Shown: one piece after another, positions 1 through 10,238 of the stretch | Position numbering within the stretch: the stretch's first letter is position 1 | How the letters are laid out: each line of letters begins with the position of its first letter | Assembly: GCA_022826185.1 (NCBI GenBank) | Contig: JAJDVH010000158.1 | Span: forward strand, 1-48,490 | Source: Alphaproteobacteria bacterium | GTDB lineage: Bacteria; Pseudomonadota; Alphaproteobacteria; Bin95 | Length of the DNA: 48,490 nt | Reading direction: 5' to 3' | The notes under the pieces: generated by a model | Told to the model about the DNA's origin: nothing | Database searches by the model: none | The model's input: only the letters and a program-made list of their open reading frames with translations | Made by a program: the position numbers and the translations under genes

Positions 1-122
1 CGTGCGCACCAATCTCATGCACAGAAAGCGCATCGACCGCCTCATCGCACACAACATCCCACCCCCAAAATGCAACAGCCAAACCGCCTTTCAATGGACC
101 CAAACCTAAACCGGACAGCAGT
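1..122. other. Left-edge stretch without a clear gene
   Basis: No convincing gene is seen. A short open frame on the plus strand (positions 2-109) runs in from the window edge and ends in TAA. It could be the last 35 codons of a gene starting outside the window, but nothing in its translation is recognisable. Downstream lies a palindromic repeat and then the leader of the MaoC gene. Confidence 0.3.
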
Positions 123-200
123 GGACTTGTTCCGGGCATCCATGCGGCCGTCCGGGGGAAGCGGTGAAGGGAGAGGCCCGGAACAAGTCCGGGCATGACG
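123..200. repeat. Palindromic intergenic repeat, family A (copy 1)
   Basis: Two perfectly complementary 15-nt arms lie at 123-137 (GGACTTGTTCCGGGC) and 176-190 (its reverse complement). The right arm continues with GGGCATGACG to 200. The first 28 nt of this copy are identical to 48428-48455 at the other end of the window, where the outer part of the left arm (CGTCATGCCC) is intact. Here the outer left end is degenerate. Read through, the arm encodes the peptide DLFRASMRP, which recurs as spurious translation in alphaproteobacterial genomes. It is probably a non-autonomous repetitive element capable of forming a long hairpin. Confidence 0.75.
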
Positions 201-282
201 ATATGGGGGCCGGGGCTGACGGAGAGGGGCGTCGGAATCGGGACACCGGTTGAGACAAGCACGACAGGGAGGGAATGCGGCG

Positions 283-738
283 ATGGCCGGCCTTTGGTAT
301 GAGGAATTCGAGATCGGGAGGGAGTGGAAGCACCCGATCACCCGCACGGTGACGGAGATGGACAACATCCTGTTCACGGCGCTCACCCACAATCCGCAGC
401 CGCTGCATCTGGACGAGGAATTCGCGAAGGAGAACTCGCAATTCGGCCAGCGGATCGTGAACTCGATCTTCACGCTCGGCCTGATGATCGGTGTCTCGGT
501 GGAGGAAACCACGCTCGGCACCACGGTCGGCAATCTCGGCATGACCGACTGCGTCTTCCGCAGCCCCGTCTTCCACGGCGACACCATCACCTCCTTCACG
601 AAGGTCCTCGACAAGCGCGAGAGCCGGTCCCGCCCGGAGGTCGGCATCGTCACCTTCGAGCACTGGGCGGTGAACCAGCGCGGCGAGGAGGTCGCCCGCT
701 GCAAGCGCCAGGGCATGATGAAGAAGCGCCCGTCATGA
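283..738 (+). CDS. MaoC-family (R)-specific enoyl-CoA hydratase-like protein
   Basis: A 151-residue single hot-dog-fold protein of the MaoC dehydratase family, which hydrates enoyl-CoA type substrates in the cytoplasm. The start ATG at 283 follows a good Shine-Dalgarno (AGGGAGGG, about 267-274); an in-frame upstream start at 250 would place that signal inside the gene. The family hydratase motif is seen as the segment D-N-I-L-F-T...N-P-Q-P-L-H-L-D near residues 29-45, with the Asp and His expected of this superfamily. It overlaps the next gene by four bases (ATGA), so translation is coupled. Pairing with a CitE-like lyase suggests successive steps on a branched acyl-CoA, such as a mesaconyl- or malyl-CoA-type substrate. 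That substrate is inference; dedicated mesaconyl-CoA hydratases are about twice this length. Confidence 0.85.
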   Translation: MAGLWYEEFEIGREWKHPITRTVTEMDNILFTALTHNPQPLHLDEEFAKENSQFGQRIVNSIFTLGLMIGVSVEETTLGTTVGNLGMTDCVFRSPVFHGDTITSFTKVLDKRESRSRPEVGIVTFEHWAVNQRGEEVARCKRQGMMKKRPS

Positions 739-1625
739 GCGCGGCGCTCCGATGCTTCCTGTTCGTGCCGGGCGACAGCGCGCGCAAGTTCGAGAAGGCG
801 CGCGGGGCGCCGGCCGACGCGCTGATCCTCGACCTTGAGGACTCGGTGGCGCAGGCCAACCTGCCCGTCGCGCGGCAGATGGTGCGGGAACGGCTCGAAG
901 CCAGCCGGGACGACCGCGCCCAGCAGCTCTGGGTGAGGATCAACCCGCTCGACACGGACCTCGCGCTGCCGGACCTGGCGTCCGTCATGTCCGGCGCTCC
1001 CGACGGCATCGTGCTGCCCAAGACCTTCTCCGCCGCCGAGGCGGTCCGGCTTGACCACTATCTCTCGGCGCTGGAGGCGCGGGAGTGGGTCGCGCCCGGC
1101 TCGACGCAGATCCTCGTCGTCGCCACCGAGACGGCGCGCTCGCTCTTCACCATGGACAGCTTCACCGGCGCCAGCCCGCGCATCTACGGCATGACCTGGG
1201 GCGCGGAAGACCTCTCGGCCGCGCTCGGCGCCTCCACCAACCGCGCGCCGGACGGGCAGTATGAGGACGTGTACCGGCTGGCCCGCGCGCTCTGCCTGGC
1301 GGCCTGCAAGGCGGCGGGAACGGAGCCGGTGGATTCGGTCTATCCCGATTTCCGCGACCTCGACGGCCTGCACGCCGAGGCGCTGCAGGGCCGCCGGACG
1401 GGCTTCACCGGCAAGGTGGCCATCCACCCCGCCCAGGTCGATCCCATCAACAGCGCCTATGCGCCGACCGCAGACGAGATCGCCCACGCCCGCCGCGTCG
1501 TCGAGGCGATGGAAAACGCCGGCGGCGCCGGAACCGTCGGCCTCGACGGCAAGATGCTCGACATGCCCCACCTCAAGGCCGCCCGTCACGTGCTGGCGCT
1601 GGCCGAGCGGACGGGCGCGGGGTAG
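735..1625 (+). CDS. HpcH/HpaI aldolase, CitE-like CoA ester lyase
   Basis: A 296-residue TIM-barrel protein of the citrate lyase beta subunit/malyl-CoA lyase family, which cleaves or forms C-C bonds of CoA esters using a divalent metal. Family marks are the N-terminal R-C-F-L-F-V-P-G-D, the acidic strand LILDLEDSV near residues 30-38, a later VVATETARS segment with the metal-binding Glu, and the MTWGAEDLSA motif. The frame stays open upstream to 324, but that part overlaps the hydratase in another frame; the ATG at 735 overlapping its stop is the sensible start. No alpha or gamma citrate lyase subunits are present, so true citrate lyase is unlikely. Substrate unknown. Confidence 0.87.
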   Translation: MSAALRCFLFVPGDSARKFEKARGAPADALILDLEDSVAQANLPVARQMVRERLEASRDDRAQQLWVRINPLDTDLALPDLASVMSGAPDGIVLPKTFSAAEAVRLDHYLSALEAREWVAPGSTQILVVATETARSLFTMDSFTGASPRIYGMTWGAEDLSAALGASTNRAPDGQYEDVYRLARALCLAACKAAGTEPVDSVYPDFRDLDGLHAEALQGRRTGFTGKVAIHPAQVDPINSAYAPTADEIAHARRVVEAMENAGGAGTVGLDGKMLDMPHLKAARHVLALAERTGAG

Positions 1626-1664
1626 GGCGGGGGGCACGCGCAGCCCCATTTCCTATGCCAATGA

Positions 1665-1706
1665 TTGACTTTTCGGTTTCACATATGCAATTAGTTGAAA
1701 CTGAAA
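1665..1706 (+). promoter_or_regulatory. Promoter and palindromic operator of the RES-Xre module
   Basis: The sequence shows a TTGACT -35-like box at 1665-1670 followed by an inverted repeat: TTTCGGTTTCA at 1671-1681 and TGAAACTGAAA at 1696-1706, 10 of 11 positions complementary around a 14-nt spacer. Each arm itself holds two TTTC half-sites. The -10 is weak by eye. Position just before the Xre antitoxin gene fits autorepression by the toxin-antitoxin complex, which is usual for this class; the operator role is inference. Confidence 0.6.
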
Positions 1707-1752
1707 GGAGCCGCCGGGCCGGGTGGTTCCGGGCTTTGGAGGAGGGTGCGCT

Positions 1753-2121
1753 ATGAACCGGGCGCAGGCGGAGGACCGGACGGGGGCAAAGCCCGTCGCG
1801 CAGTTCATCCGGAGATTGCAGGACGCCGGTGGCCTGAAAGGGACCGACATCGCCAATTTCGCCGGCGTGTCGAAGGCTACCGTCTCGCGCTGGTCGAGCG
1901 GCCGGAAGGCCCCCCATCCGAAAACGCAACTCATTATGTCGGACCTGTCCTATGTGGCGATGCGGCTCGGCGAGTATTACTCCCGGGAGGAAGTGCGGGC
2001 CTGGCTCCACGCTCCGCATCCCCAACTAGACGGCGAGCGGGCGGTCGACCTGATCCATAACGGCCGCACGGAGGAAGTGATCGCTATCCTCGACCGCCTC
2101 GATGCGGACGCCTATCTCTGA
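1753..2121 (+). CDS. Xre/MbcA/ParS-type antitoxin (RES-Xre module)
   Basis: A 122-residue protein with an N-terminal helix-turn-helix (about residues 29-55, with G-V-S-K-A-T-V-S-R-W-S-S-G) and a C-terminal toxin-binding segment of the Xre-MbcA-ParS type (about 81-122: V-R-A-W-L...N-G-R...A-I-L-D-R-L). It should neutralise the RES toxin encoded two bases downstream and repress its own promoter. ATG at 1753 is chosen because GGAGGAGG lies 8 nt upstream; an in-frame GTG at 1723 has no such signal. An inverted repeat precedes the gene. Confidence 0.87.
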   Translation: MNRAQAEDRTGAKPVAQFIRRLQDAGGLKGTDIANFAGVSKATVSRWSSGRKAPHPKTQLIMSDLSYVAMRLGEYYSREEVRAWLHAPHPQLDGERAVDLIHNGRTEEVIAILDRLDADAYL

Positions 2122-2123
2122 CT

Positions 2124-2696
2124 GTGGCTGCAGGGAACGGTCCGGGACCCCGCCGGCCGATCCGCGATCCGCGCCTTCTGGATGCGCTGGATGCGCTGGA
2201 GCGGGAGCCTTATAGTGGAACCGTCTGGCGTTCGGTGCGCGAGGGTCGGGACCCGTTGGCCTGCTGGCGTTCCGGCGGCCGCTGGGACGACGGCACGTTC
2301 GATGTCCTCTACACCTCGGAAACGCGGCAGGCCGCCATCGACGAACGATGGTTCCACCTCTACCGGGGCCAGCCGATCGTCCCGTCCAGGGTGCAGTACG
2401 AGCTTTTCGAGTTGCAGGTGTCTCTGGAGGCGGTAATGCGCTTCCCCACGCTCGACAGCCTGGCGGCGCTGGGCCTCGACATCCGCAGCTACGGGAAGCT
2501 CTCCTGGGTCGAGCGGGCGCAGGAATATCCCCGTTCGCAGGAGGTCGCGGAAGCCTGCGCCTTCCTGGGCGCCGACGGCATCCTCGCGCCGAGCGCGCGC
2601 ACGCCGGATGCGAATAACCTCGTGGTCTTCTGCGAACAGGATACCCGGATCGAAAAGGAGATCGTCCGCAACCACGGCGTCGTCGATTTCCGCTAG
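2124..2696 (+). CDS. RES-domain toxin (NAD+-degrading type)
   Basis: A 190-residue RES-domain protein, partner of the preceding Xre antitoxin. Family members degrade or use NAD+ and arrest growth. The conserved residues that name the domain are present: Arg36 in V-W-R, G-G-R-W at 51-54, Tyr63, Glu74, and Ser157 with Asn164/165 in the late A-P-S...N-N-L-V-V-F segment. The enzyme therefore looks intact. The start is GTG at 2124, two bases after the antitoxin stop, which keeps toxin translation coupled and probably low. The next gene lies on the opposite strand and converges on it. Confidence 0.87.
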   Translation: MAAGNGPGPRRPIRDPRLLDALDALEREPYSGTVWRSVREGRDPLACWRSGGRWDDGTFDVLYTSETRQAAIDERWFHLYRGQPIVPSRVQYELFELQVSLEAVMRFPTLDSLAALGLDIRSYGKLSWVERAQEYPRSQEVAEACAFLGADGILAPSARTPDANNLVVFCEQDTRIEKEIVRNHGVVDFR

Positions 2697-2775
2697 GCCC
2701 CCCTCTCGCGTACGAAGCCTCCGCTCGGACGATGGCTGCGCCGTTGGCTTCCTTCCGCCGGCCCTGCCCCGCCCG

Positions 2776-3195
2776 CTATCCGTTCCTGCCCAGGCGAGCG
2801 CGCCGCGCTCGCCGCTGCCTGCGTTGCAGGCCGTTGAGTTTCAGGAAGCGCGCCACTGTGGAGAGGCTGACAGCGACGCCCTCGGCGGCGAGCGCGGCGT
2901 GGAGGCCGCGGGTGCCGATCTCCGGGTGCTTCTCCAGGACGCGGAGGACCCGCGCGCGCTCCGCTGTTATGAGCGACGGGCGGCCGCCGTCCCGGTCCGC
3001 CCGGACATGGCCGCGCGCCCGGAAGCGCCCGAGCCATCGCCACACGCTGCCGGCGGCCACATCGTATTTCCGCGCGGCGGCGCGGATGGTCATGCCGCGC
3101 TCCAGCACTGCCGCCACCGCCCGGCGCCGCAGGTCCTCGCTGACCGCCTTGCCCTGCCGCGAGCCTCCCAGCCCGCCCACTGCGGCTTCCGTCAT
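2776..3195 (-). CDS. Orphan IS630-type helix-turn-helix ORF (transposase N-terminal part)
   Basis: A 139-residue basic protein resembling the N-terminal DNA-binding part (OrfA) of IS630-family transposases: S-E-D-L-R-R-R-A-V-A-A-V, then R-A-A-A-R-K-Y-D-V-A-A-G-S-V-W-R-W, then a second winged-helix part with G-V-A-V-S-L-S-T-V-A-R-F-L. The start at 3195 follows GGAGGAGGG; the frame is open to 3264 without an equal signal. No DDE catalytic ORF follows: only about 80 nt separate it from the convergent RES toxin. It is either a decayed insertion sequence or a retained DNA-binding protein. No terminal inverted repeats were found. Confidence 0.65.
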   Translation of the reverse strand: MTEAAVGGLGGSRQGKAVSEDLRRRAVAAVLERGMTIRAAARKYDVAAGSVWRWLGRFRARGHVRADRDGGRPSLITAERARVLRVLEKHPEIGTRGLHAALAAEGVAVSLSTVARFLKLNGLQRRQRRARRARLGRNG

Positions 3196-3570
3196 CCCTC
3201 CTCCCGGCCGCTTTGTGCGCGGCTTCCGTTTCAGGTGTTTTCGATTTCCAGCGTCGTCCGTCACGCGCCCGGCCGCCCGCCGGACGCACCTGTCCCGTTG
3301 GGCGGCCGCCGGCCTCCGCCCCCGATAGGCATGGGGGTGCCCGTCGGGCGCTGGCGCGCGCCCCGGGCCGCATTCAGGTCATCGCTTCGCTCGCTTGCCG
3401 GGTGGTGTAAGAGTGGGGGTATATAGGGAACAAATGGGCCGATCCCAAGCCTGAAAGGGGAAAATATCCTGTTTTGTGCTTTTGCCCGGAGCGCGAGCCA
3501 TGTCCGGGGCGACGAAGAACCAGGCAGGCCGGGAGAGGGTCTCGCGGCTTGTGCGGCCGCCCGACAGGGC
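3196..3570. other. Gene-free stretch upstream of the orphan HTH ORF
   Basis: About 375 nt with no supported gene. It holds the ribosome-binding site of the minus-strand HTH ORF, very GC-rich tracts (3270-3370), and a short AT-richer patch (about 3418-3475) with TATATA and GAAAATATCC that could hold a promoter. The string TTTTGTGCTTTTGCCCGG at about 3475-3490 loosely resembles TTTTGTCATGTTTTTGCCCGG-like sequence near 24001-24020, hinting at a shared decayed element. Confidence 0.4.
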
Positions 3571-4956
3571 CTAAAGCGGCTCCAGGCGCCAGATTTGGGC
3601 GTCGTTCTCGTCCAGCAGCAGGTAGATCAGGCCGTCCGGGCCGGTGCGCACGTCGCGTATCCGGTTGCCGAAATCCGTCAGCAGACGCTCTTCGTGGACC
3701 ACCCTGTCGCCGTCCAGTTCCAGCCGGACGAGGAGTTGGGCGCGGAGCGCGCCGACGAAGAGGTTGCCGTCCCAGCGGGGAAACCTGCCGCCGCGATAGA
3801 CCGTCAGCCCCGACGGCGCGATGGGGGGCGTCCAGTAGGTCGCGGGCTGCTCCATGCCCGGCCGGGCGGTCTCGTCGGTAATCTTCGTGCCGCTGTAATT
3901 GCGCCCGTAGGTGATGACCGGCCAGCCGTAGTTCCGCCCGCGCCGGACGAGGTTGACCTCGTCGCCGCCGCGCGGCCCGTGCTCCTGCGACCACAGCCGG
4001 CCGGTGGCGGGGTCGAAGGCGAGGCCCTGCGGGTTGCGGTGCCCGTAGGACCAGATCTCCGGCAGCGCTCCGGCCCGTCCGGCGAAGGGGTTGCCGGGCG
4101 CCGCCGCGCCGTCGGGATCGAGCCTCAGGATCGCGCCGGCGTGGGTGCCGAGGTCCTGGGCGCTCGGCCGGTAGCCGCGGTCGCCGATGGTGACGAACAG
4201 CCTGCCGTCACTGGATAACCGCAGCCGCGAGCCGAAATGCCGGCCACCGCGGGCCGCCGCGCGGGCGGTGAAGACGGTCTCGAACCCGTGGAGCCGGCCG
4301 CCGTCCAGCCGCGCCGTGCTGACCGCCGTCGTCCAGCCGTTGGCCGTGTCCGCGATGTGGCTCAGATAGAGCCGCCGGCTGGCCGCGAAGCTTGGGTCGA
4401 GCGCGATGTCCATCAGCCCGCCCTGGCCGTAGACCTCGATACGGGGCAGGCCCGGAAGCGGGTCCGACGGCTTCCCGCCTGTCTCAAGGAGGCGGAGATT
4501 GCCGTCCAGCTCCGTCACCAGCATGCGTCCGTCGGGCAGGAATGCCATGCCCCACGCCTGGTCGAACGGGCCGCCGACCGGAACGAGGCGGAAGGCGTGC
4601 TTCTCGGAGCGGTATTCGCGCGGTTCGGCGGCCTGCGCGAGACCGCCCGGAATTGCGCCGAGACAAAGCAGGGCGGCGAGCGCGGCCGCCCGGATACGGC
4701 GCGCGAAGGACCCGGATTTGTCGGGTGTTGTGCTGTCCGTCCTACGGGAAACAGCCCCGGCCTGCTCCAAACCGTCACCCCGGACTTGATCCGGGGTCCA
4801 TCCCGGACCATCTGCGCTCGCCGCAGCCGTTCGAAACCAGACGGGACCGCCTGCGCCCGCCGAGAAAGCCGGAGTTGGACCCCGGATCAAGTCCGGGGTG
4901 ACGGCGTTTGCCTGTCTTCGTCCCGTTTCGACACGAAAAATGTCCACTCCGTTCAT
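3571..4956 (-). CDS. PQQ-dependent sugar dehydrogenase-like beta-propeller (YliI/Asd family)
   Basis: Secreted beta-propeller of the glucose/sorbosone dehydrogenase family, which oxidises sugars using PQQ in the periplasm. Marks include W-G-M-A-F-L-P-D-G near residue 134, G-G-L-M-D-I-A-L-D-P, Y-G-H-R-N-P-Q-G-L-A-F-D-P, and W-S-Q-E-H-G-P-R-G-G-D-E. A hydrophobic signal sequence ending A-Q-A lies unusually far in, near residues 84-109. The region before it is encoded partly by a palindromic repeat (4773-4903). ATG at 4956 has a good GGGAG signal, but a TTG at 4770, just past the repeat, would give a normal signal peptide. Either the repeat entered the coding region or the true start is near 4770. 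No PQQ synthesis genes are in the window. Confidence 0.8.
   Translation of the reverse strand: MNGVDIFRVETGRRQANAVTPDLIRGPTPAFSAGAGGPVWFRTAAASADGPGWTPDQVRGDGLEQAGAVSRRTDSTTPDKSGSFARRIRAAALAALLCLGAIPGGLAQAAEPREYRSEKHAFRLVPVGGPFDQAWGMAFLPDGRMLVTELDGNLRLLETGGKPSDPLPGLPRIEVYGQGGLMDIALDPSFAASRRLYLSHIADTANGWTTAVSTARLDGGRLHGFETVFTARAAARGGRHFGSRLRLSSDGRLFVTIGDRGYRPSAQDLGTHAGAILRLDPDGAAAPGNPFAGRAGALPEIWSYGHRNPQGLAFDPATGRLWSQEHGPRGGDEVNLVRRGRNYGWPVITYGRNYSGTKITDETARPGMEQPATYWTPPIAPSGLTVYRGGRFPRWDGNLFVGALRAQLLVRLELDGDRVVHEERLLTDFGNRIRDVRTGPDGLIYLLLDENDAQIWRLEPL
4773..4903. repeat. Palindromic repeat, family B (28-nt inverted arms)
   Basis: Perfect 28-nt inverted arms lie at 4773-4800 (starting CGTCACCCCGGACTTGATCC) and 4876-4903, separated by 75 nt. 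The structure parallels family A at the window ends (CGTCATGCCCGGACTTGTTCC), so the two are probably related. On the minus strand it is open in the sugar dehydrogenase frame, giving T-P-D-L-I-R-G-P and W-T-P-D-Q-V-R-G-D, peptides familiar from repeat-derived translations in alphaproteobacteria. Confidence 0.88.
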
Positions 4957-4984
4957 CCGCCGGGCTCCCGGCGGCTTTCGCCGG

Positions 4985-7300
<2,316 letters not shown>

Positions 7301-7307
7301 CGACCGG

Positions 7308-7634
7308 CTACTCCTTTTCGAGCGTCAACTGCAGCGGGTGTTCGTGCCGCCTCGCAAAATCCACCACCTGGGTGACCTTTGTCTCGGCGACCTCGTAGGT
7401 ATAGACGCCGCAGACCCCGATTCCCCGCTGGTGGACCATCAGCATGATCTTCGTCGCCTCCTCGCGGCTCTTGTGGAAGAAGGCCTGCAGGATGTGAACG
7501 ACGAATTCCATCGGCGTGTAGTCGTCATTGAGCATGATGACTTTGTATAGCGAAGGCTTCTTCGTCTCCGGCTTGGTCCTGACGAGCACGCCCGTATTCG
7601 GGCCTTCGTCTCCGCCTCGCCGTTCGTCGCTCAT
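7308..7634 (-). CDS. clpS: ATP-dependent Clp protease adaptor ClpS
   Basis: A 108-residue N-degron adaptor that delivers substrates to ClpA. The core shows [11 protein letters not shown] (substrate pocket), then [21 protein letters not shown] flexible N-terminal tail precedes it, as in the family. The start at 7634 is chosen for its GGGAGAAG signal; the frame extends to 7706 but without one. First gene of the clpS-clpA unit, divergent from the carboxypeptidase at 7806; the 171 nt between them should hold both promoters. Confidence 0.95.
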   Translation of the reverse strand: MSDERRGGDEGPNTGVLVRTKPETKKPSLYKVIMLNDDYTPMEFVVHILQAFFHKSREEATKIMLMVHQRGIGVCGVYTYEVAETKVTQVVDFARRHEHPLQLTLEKE

Positions 7635-7805
7635 CCACTTCTTCTCCCGCACGGGGACCGTATCCGCGAGACTAGCATAACCGGTATCGAAGTAGGAGTA
7701 AGCCACGGGCGTTCAAGGGCGGGCGCCAGACCCTCGGCCGAGGAAAAGACGCCCTGCGGCATTGCAGCGGAACCGGATTGACTCTATGTCGGCCGGGGAG
7801 GGCCC

Positions 7806-9308
7806 ATGAAAGCGATTCCCGCTGTCCTGCTTCTGGTCGCACTTGTGTTCGCGGCCGATCCCGCGCCGGCGGCGCGCTACGCTGCGGTTGTCGTGGACGC
7901 CGACAGCGGCGCCGTGCTCCACGGAGAACGGTCCACGGCGCGCCGCTATCCGGCGTCGCTGACCAAGATGATGACCCTGTATCTCATCTTCGAGCGGCTC
8001 CGAAGCGGCAAGTACAAGCTCACGACCCGCATGAAGGTCCCGCACCGCGCGACATTGCAGCCGCCCTCCCGGCTCGGCGTCAAACGCGGTTCGACCATCA
8101 CCGTGCGCGACGCGATACGCGCGCTCGTCGTCAAGTCGGCCAACGATGTGGCGACGACGGTCGCCTACCATATCGCCGGCAGCGAGCGGAAGTTCGCAAG
8201 GGTGATGAACCGCAAGGCCCGGCAGCTCGGCATGCACCGCACCTCGTTCCGGAATGCGTCGGGTCTCTGGCATTCCCAGCAATGGACCACGGCCCGCGAC
8301 ATGGCTCGCCTGGCGCGCGCCCTCATGAGGAATTTCCCGCAATATTACAGCTACTTCTCCTTGAAATCGTTCAAGTTCAGGGGGCGCACATACCGTTCCC
8401 ACAACCGTCTGCTGCGCCGCTATTCCGGGGCCGACGGGCTCAAGACGGGCTACATATCCAAGTCGGGTTTCAACCTGGCCTTCTCTGCCGTCCGCAAGGG
8501 GCGCCGCCTGATTACCGTGGTCATGGGAGGGCGCACGGCCCGCTCGCGCGACCGCCATGTCGCGAAGCTGACGGACCGCGTCTTCGCCCGGTTGAAGCCG
8601 CGCCGGGCCGTTGACGAGCGCGGGCCCGTCTGGGCGGTGCAGGTGGGCGCGGTGCGGAACAAGGCCGCCGCCCGCAGGATGGCGCGCACCGCGGCGGAAA
8701 AGATAGGCGTTCCAAGCGGAGGCGCCTGGGGCGCATGGCCCAAGGCGCGGCGCAACGGAGGCACGGTGTATCGGGCCCGGCTCGTGGGTTACGGAAAGAG
8801 CGATGCTTTCCGGGCCTGCCGCAAGCTGAAGACCCGGCGTATGGACTGTTTTGTCATCCGCCACGGCAAGGCGCCGGTCCTCGCGCCGCCGCCGGTGCCT
8901 GCGCCCCGGATTGCCAAAGCCCCGTCGGCCTCGCCGGTTCCGGCGCCTTCGGGCGCGCAGCCGCCCGCTGCGAAATCGAAACTGCCGGCCATCGCAGCGA
9001 TACCGGAATTGCCACCGCAAGTCTCCGCAGCCGATGCCGGCGACTACGCTGTCCAGGTAGGCGTCTATGCCAGCCGGAAAACGGCGCGAAAGCAGGCCCA
9101 GGCCGCGGCGGGACTGCTGCGCGGATTGCCTGATGGGGTCTATGCCGGCGCCTGGCCGATGAGAGCCTCCAGCGGGCGCAAGCTCTACAGGGCCCGTCTC
9201 GCCGGTTTCGAGGAAGACGCCGCCAGGCGAGCCTGCGCCGACCTCAAGCGCAAGAAGCGCGACTGCCTGGTCCTGCTCCACCTCAAGGGACGCAGGGCGC
9301 GGGCGTGA
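7806..9308 (+). CDS. D-alanyl-D-alanine carboxypeptidase with two C-terminal SPOR domains
   Basis: A 500-residue periplasmic low-molecular-weight penicillin-binding protein that trims peptidoglycan stem peptides. It has a signal peptide (about 1-22) and the three active-site motifs: S51-L-T-K54, S111-A-N113 and K213-T-G215. After the catalytic domain come two SPOR repeats, W-A-V-Q-V-G-A near 276 and Y-A-V-Q-V-G-V near 415, each ending in an R-A-R-L...C...L-K-x-R-x-x-D-C-(F/L)-V pattern, separated by a Pro/Ala-rich linker. SPOR domains bind denuded glycan and direct proteins to the division site. The GTGA overlap couples it to the hydrolase downstream. Confidence 0.93.
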   Translation: MKAIPAVLLLVALVFAADPAPAARYAAVVVDADSGAVLHGERSTARRYPASLTKMMTLYLIFERLRSGKYKLTTRMKVPHRATLQPPSRLGVKRGSTITVRDAIRALVVKSANDVATTVAYHIAGSERKFARVMNRKARQLGMHRTSFRNASGLWHSQQWTTARDMARLARALMRNFPQYYSYFSLKSFKFRGRTYRSHNRLLRRYSGADGLKTGYISKSGFNLAFSAVRKGRRLITVVMGGRTARSRDRHVAKLTDRVFARLKPRRAVDERGPVWAVQVGAVRNKAAARRMARTAAEKIGVPSGGAWGAWPKARRNGGTVYRARLVGYGKSDAFRACRKLKTRRMDCFVIRHGKAPVLAPPPVPAPRIAKAPSASPVPAPSGAQPPAAKSKLPAIAAIPELPPQVSAADAGDYAVQVGVYASRKTARKQAQAAAGLLRGLPDGVYAGAWPMRASSGRKLYRARLAGFEEDAARRACADLKRKKRDCLVLLHLKGRRARA

Positions 9309-10219
9309 GCGCCGGGAACGGAGCGGCTGCCGTCCCCCGAAGGAGCGCGCGGCCGCCGGTCCTGCCGCCGCCTGCGGTCGCCGAGGCGATTCGCGCGGTG
9401 GAGACCGAGGCTGCGGTCAGGACATCGCCCTGCGGCGACGGCGAGATGGTCTGGCGCGTCTTCGGCGAGCCGGGTGCGCCACCGCTCATGCTGATGCATG
9501 GCGGCTACGGCTCCTGGTGGCACTGGTTCCGCAATGTCCGGTCCCTGGCGCGCGACCGCCGGGTCTATGCCTGCGACACGCCCGGGCTCGGCGAATCGGC
9601 CCCGCCGCCGGACCGGCGGGATATCGACTCGATCGGGCGGATCGTCGCCGACGGCCTGCGTCATGTCCTTGAGGAGCGCGGCCAGCGGGTCGATCTCGTC
9701 GGGTTTTCCTTCGGCGGCATCGTCGGCGGCCATGCGGCGCCCTACCTGCCGGACCTGCTGAACAGCTTCACCATGGTCGGCGTCGGCGCGATGGGACTGC
9801 GGCGGGCGCGGGGACCGGCGTTGGAGCGCTTCCGGCGGGACATGACCCCGGCCCAGTTGAAGAGCCTGGCGAGGCGCAACCTCGAAATCCTGATGCTGGC
9901 GGACCCGCGCGCCGTCGACGATTTCGCGGTCCACATGCAGGTCACCAACACGATGCGGGCCGTCACCAAGAGCCGCTGGGTGAGCGCCACGCCTGCGCTC
10001 CGCGACCGCCTGCCGCTGATCGAGGCGCCGCTGGCCGCGATCTGGGGCGAATGGGACTGGACCGCCTGGCCCTTCTTCCGCGAGCGGGTCGCCGCCATTC
10101 GCGCCATCCGGCCGGCGACCCGGATCGCCATGGTGCCGCGCGCCGGCCACTGGGCCATGTACGAACGGCCTGAAGCCTTCGAGCAGGCGCTTGGAACCGT
10201 TCTGCCCGAACGGCGGTGA
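9305..10219 (+). CDS. Alpha/beta-fold hydrolase
   Basis: A 304-residue cytoplasmic alpha/beta hydrolase. The oxyanion motif H-G-G-Y-G-S-W-W-H-W, the nucleophile elbow G-F-S-F-G-G, and the C-terminal catalytic His in R-A-G-H-W-A-M-Y-E are all visible. The start is a GTG overlapping the stop of the carboxypeptidase (GTGA), so the two are cotranslated. Residues 1-25 are Pro/Ala/Arg-rich and may be dispensable. The substrate cannot be told from sequence; overall pattern resembles the C-C bond hydrolase/esterase branch. A tRNA gene follows on the other strand. Confidence 0.88.
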   Translation: MSAGNGAAAVPRRSARPPVLPPPAVAEAIRAVETEAAVRTSPCGDGEMVWRVFGEPGAPPLMLMHGGYGSWWHWFRNVRSLARDRRVYACDTPGLGESAPPPDRRDIDSIGRIVADGLRHVLEERGQRVDLVGFSFGGIVGGHAAPYLPDLLNSFTMVGVGAMGLRRARGPALERFRRDMTPAQLKSLARRNLEILMLADPRAVDDFAVHMQVTNTMRAVTKSRWVSATPALRDRLPLIEAPLAAIWGEWDWTAWPFFRERVAAIRAIRPATRIAMVPRAGHWAMYERPEAFEQALGTVLPERR

Positions 10220-10238
10220 AGCTGGTTTGGGGAGGGTC

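Noticed and set aside
735-1625. True citrate lyase beta subunit
   Set aside because: No citC/citD/citF/citX genes adjoin it; stand-alone CitE-like proteins have other CoA-ester substrates.
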